Of a DNA stretch of 60,859 nt, positions 58,461-60,859 are shown piece after piece (within the stretch, counting starts at the first letter, position 1; each line of letters starts with the position of its first letter). The notes beneath the pieces are model-generated. The model saw only the letters and a list, made by a program, of their open reading frames with translations, was not told the origin of the DNA and did not search any database. Location of the stretch: assembly GCF_001668675.1 (NCBI RefSeq), contig NZ_LZKQ01000329.1:1-60859 (forward strand). Reading direction: 5' to 3'. The stretch comes from Mycobacterium asiaticum (lineage in GTDB: Bacteria > Actinomycetota > Actinomycetes > Mycobacteriales > Mycobacteriaceae). The position numbers and the translations under genes were made by a program.

Positions 58461-60265
58461 GGACCGTTCCCACGGTGGCGCACCTCGAGCCCGGTGAAGT
58501 CACCGGTGGCCCGCCACGACTGCAGGATGTCGGCGTACTCGGTGGGGCCGCCGAAGAAGAAGCTGCCTTGCCGGGTCTTGGCGTCCGCCTTGCCTTCTCG
58601 GTTGTAGTAGCCGGGAGTGCAGGTTTTTGCCCGCTCCGCGGTCGCCGCCGAGCGTTGCACGACCATCTCGACCCATGCCGCTTCGGCGGCCGCCGACGCC
58701 TCCACTTCGTCGACATCATGTTGCAGCGCCCACGAGATGATCCACGCCGCGTGGGTGGCCTGGACGTCCAGCAGATAGGGAAAGTTCACCGTCAGTCCGG
58801 CTTGGGCGATGCTTTCGATGAAACAGTTCGGAAACCCGTTTGCGCACAATCCTTGAAAGGTGCGCACGCCGTCACGCCAGCGCTCCGTCAGCGTGATCCC
58901 GTCGCGCCCGATCAACTCGAAACCGGTGCGGCGGCAGTAGTCGGTGCCCACCTCGAAACCCGTTGCGAAAATCAGGCAATCCAGCTCGTAGGTCTGCCCG
59001 TCCACCACCACACCCGCCTCGGTGATCCGCTGCACCCCAAGTCCGCGGGTGTCCACCAGCGTCACGTTGTCGCGGTTGAAGGTTTGCAGATAGTCGTCGT
59101 GGAAGCAGGGCCGCTTGCAGAAATAGCCGTACCACGGCTTGAGCGCTTCGGCGGTCGCGCGATCCACCACGATGGCGTCCACGCGGGCCCGAATCTCTTC
59201 CATCTTCGCGAAGTCCGCCATCTCGATGTCCCGGGGCCCGTGGCTGACGGAAGCGCCGGCGTCGTGGCGCATAACCGGGAGCTTGCGGGTGATGCTCGTC
59301 CATGCGTCGGCGACAAGGTCTTCTTCGGCCTGGCCGCCGGCGGTGAGGATCTGGAAGTTCTGAATGCGCTCCCGCTGCCAGCCGGGTTGTAATGCGTTGG
59401 CCCACTGCGGATCTGTCGGGCCGTTGGCGCGGATGTCCACCGAGGACGGGGTGCGCTGAAACACGAACAGATGTTGCGCGGCCGCGCCGAGATGAGGCAC
59501 GCACTGCACCGCGGTGGCCCCGGTACCGATGATGCCGACCCGCTTGTCGGCCAGGTGCTCCAACCGCTGCCCGGTATAGCCGTAGTCCCACCGGCTGGTG
59601 TGGAAGGTGTGTCCTCGAAATTCGGCGATACCCGCTATGCCGGGCAACTTGGGTTTAGCCTGATACCCGTTGGCCATGGTGACGAACTTCGCGCGCATCT
59701 CGTCGCCCCGGTTCGTTGTCAGAACCCAGCGGGAATCGCCGGCATCCCAACGAATCTCGTGTACATCGGTGTGCAGGCATGCGTCGCGGTACAGGTCGTA
59801 GCGCTCGGCGATGTTGCGACAGTGCGCAAAGATCTCCGCCCCAGTGGCGTATTTGCGGCTGGGGATGTAGCCGAGTTCTTCGAGCAGCGGGATGTATACA
59901 TAGGACTCGACGTCGCAGGCAATGCCCGGGTACCGGTTCCAGTACCACGTCCCCCCGACATCGGCCGCACGGTCGATCAGCCGAATGCTTTGCACGCCGA
60001 GTTCGCGGAGTCGCACACCGGTGAGCAATCCACCGAACCCGGCGCCGACGATCGCGACGTCCACCTCGTCGGTGAGCGGCGCGCGGGTGAATTCGTCGTC
60101 AGCCCAGGGGTCGTCGGCGAACCGGGCGAACTCCCCGGCGATCTCCACGTACTGCCCGATGCCGTCGGGACGCAGCCGCCGCGCTCGTTCCTCGGCATAC
60201 TTGCGCCGCAGCGCGTCCACGTCGAACGCGCGCTCGACGGTCTCGGTCCCCACCGCATCGGTCAA
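58457..60265 (-). CDS. Baeyer-Villiger monooxygenase
   Basis: BVMO of 602 residues. The first Rossmann motif is VAIVGAGFGGLLTGVRLR near residue 72, followed by GGTWYWNRYPGIACDVES, the fingerprint FRGHTFHTSRW near 220, and the second Rossmann motif VGIIGTGATAVQCVPHL. The 70-residue N-terminal extension is of the type found in cyclopentadecanone/steroid-type BVMOs. The start at 60265 is TTG, with no better start in frame; the N-terminus is therefore uncertain. A near-palindrome at 60301-60314 lies upstream. It is the first gene of the BVMO pair. Confidence 0.9.
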   Translation of the reverse strand: MTDAVGTETVERAFDVDALRRKYAEERARRLRPDGIGQYVEIAGEFARFADDPWADDEFTRAPLTDEVDVAIVGAGFGGLLTGVRLRELGVQSIRLIDRAADVGGTWYWNRYPGIACDVESYVYIPLLEELGYIPSRKYATGAEIFAHCRNIAERYDLYRDACLHTDVHEIRWDAGDSRWVLTTNRGDEMRAKFVTMANGYQAKPKLPGIAGIAEFRGHTFHTSRWDYGYTGQRLEHLADKRVGIIGTGATAVQCVPHLGAAAQHLFVFQRTPSSVDIRANGPTDPQWANALQPGWQRERIQNFQILTAGGQAEEDLVADAWTSITRKLPVMRHDAGASVSHGPRDIEMADFAKMEEIRARVDAIVVDRATAEALKPWYGYFCKRPCFHDDYLQTFNRDNVTLVDTRGLGVQRITEAGVVVDGQTYELDCLIFATGFEVGTDYCRRTGFELIGRDGITLTERWRDGVRTFQGLCANGFPNCFIESIAQAGLTVNFPYLLDVQATHAAWIISWALQHDVDEVEASAAAEAAWVEMVVQRSAATAERAKTCTPGYYNREGKADAKTRQGSFFFGGPTEYADILQSWRATGDFTGLEVRHRGNGP

Positions 60266-60300
60266 GTCTCGGCCCCACTCTCCGTGCGGCCGACTCTATA

Positions 60301-60314
60301 ATTAATCGCTTGAT
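60301..60314. promoter_or_regulatory. Imperfect copy of the TetR operator upstream of the BVMO operon
   Basis: ATTAATCGCTTGAT matches ATCAATCGATTGAT at 12 of 14 positions. It lies 36 bp before the BVMO start and overlaps the stop codon of the TetR gene. Confidence 0.55.
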
Positions 60315-60859
60315 CGCATCAAGGTGTGCGGTGCCTGGCCGTTACCGAACAGCGCGCCTCGTACCAGTACCTTCGACGCGCTCAACGCGGCCTGGAAGTC
60401 CTCCGGCGGCAGCGTGGCTGCCAGTTCGGTCAACCCGTAGATGAGGGCGTAGATCGCCTCGGCGACGGCCTGCGGGTCCACCGCGGCGCCGAGATCGCCC
60501 GCGCGACAGGCGTCGTCGACGATGCCGTCGATGATCTCGCGCATCGTCTCAAACGTGCTGCTGTCGTCGCCGCCGGAAGCGACGAGGTTCTCCGCCCGGA
60601 TTGCCCATTCGAATGCGGCCAGGTCCGGATAGTCCCGCAGCAATCGTCCGCATTCGTCGAGCACCGCTTCGACCCGGTCGACGATGTCACCCGGGCCCTG
60701 GGCGGCCTGGCGCAACCGCGGCATGGCGGCTTCGTCCCGCGTCGCGACGGCTGGCGGTGTCGTCGGACCGGGCGGCGGCCGCCCGCAGGCGCGGCAGGAC
60801 GATCGCCTCGATCTCGTCACCGGTGGCCCTGAACAGCTCGGCCTTGTTCGGAAAGTAGT
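60302..60859 (-). pseudogene. TetR-family regulator, apparently frameshifted; 5' end outside the window
   Basis: The end of a TetR helix-turn-helix (YFPNKAELF) is read at the window edge and continues EIEAIVLPRLRAAAARSDDT, but this frame reaches a stop near 60690. The ligand-binding part (DIVDRVEAVLDECGRLLRDY, FEWAIRAENLVASGG, IYALIYGLTELAATLPPED) is in another frame and runs to TAA at 60302. The frames cross in a GC-rich stretch near 60735-60785, so one base is missing or extra. It may be a true pseudogene or a sequencing error. The gene precedes the BVMO pair on the same strand. Confidence 0.6.

Noticed and set aside
1..60859. CRISPR arrays, tRNA or rRNA genes, and complete insertion sequences
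   Set aside because: No regularly spaced long repeats, cloverleaf-like segments, rRNA sequence or transposase frames were found. The only mobile-type trace is the partial 13E12 tail at the left edge.

Overview
The window is a mycobacterial chromosome segment, most likely from a slow-growing non-tuberculous Mycobacterium. The evidence is the high GC content, a PE_PGRS gene, a PPE1-type gene followed by the Rv0097-Rv0101-type isonitrile lipopeptide genes, an MmpL, a truncated 13E12-family gene, many FadD and SDR genes, and short ATGA/GTGA gene overlaps. The species cannot be named from this segment alone. No rRNA, tRNA or CRISPR array was seen.

Layout. 1-2.6 kb: tail of a 13E12/HNH protein, then a FadD ligase and an SDR. 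2.7-4.7 kb: zinc-starvation block, rpmE2 and a CobW-like gene divergent from rpmB2-rpmG1 around a Zur-type palindrome. 4.7-10.8 kb: MpaB-like oxygenase and TetR around a shared dyad, then a GH15 hydrolase, a membrane protein, a cytochrome b561-molybdopterin fusion and a Cys-rich protein. 10.5-12.4 kb: MarR and a lipoprotein. 12.5-19.8 kb: tightly packed run of SDR, small protein, ThDP enzyme, membrane protein, gluconate-dehydrogenase subunit 3-like protein, GMC flavoprotein and enolase-superfamily enzyme. 19.8-21.2 kb: alpha/beta-hydrolase/adenylate cyclase.

21.2-43.1 kb is the centrepiece. Two Cu(I)-type P1B ATPases (ctpB and ctpA) flank a small HMA protein, a CopD/CtaG-like membrane protein, a His/Met-rich DUF5134 protein, an MmpL and an isonitrile lipopeptide operon (PPE1, Fe/2OG dioxygenase, fcoT, fadD10, ACP, NRPS). 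A zf-HC2 membrane anti-sigma factor and a SigC-like ECF sigma factor complete the group. Three near-identical ECF-type promoters, GGAACW-N16-CGACTR, precede ctpA, PPE1 and the anti-sigma gene, so this looks like one sigma-controlled copper/metallophore regulon. The NRPS has a single module (C-A-PCP-R), unlike the two-module M. tuberculosis Nrp.

43-55 kb: accessory catabolic and regulatory genes, including three SDRs, CGNR, HxlR-PaaI, DUF2127, MmgE/PrpD, DUF302, an IclR-controlled ADH-SnoaL-SDR operon and a methyltransferase, plus gene remnants. 55-60.9 kb: a PE_PGRS protein with a C-terminal propeller-like domain and two Baeyer-Villiger-type monooxygenases. These lie downstream of a TetR gene that appears frameshifted, with repeated 14-bp palindromes as likely operators.
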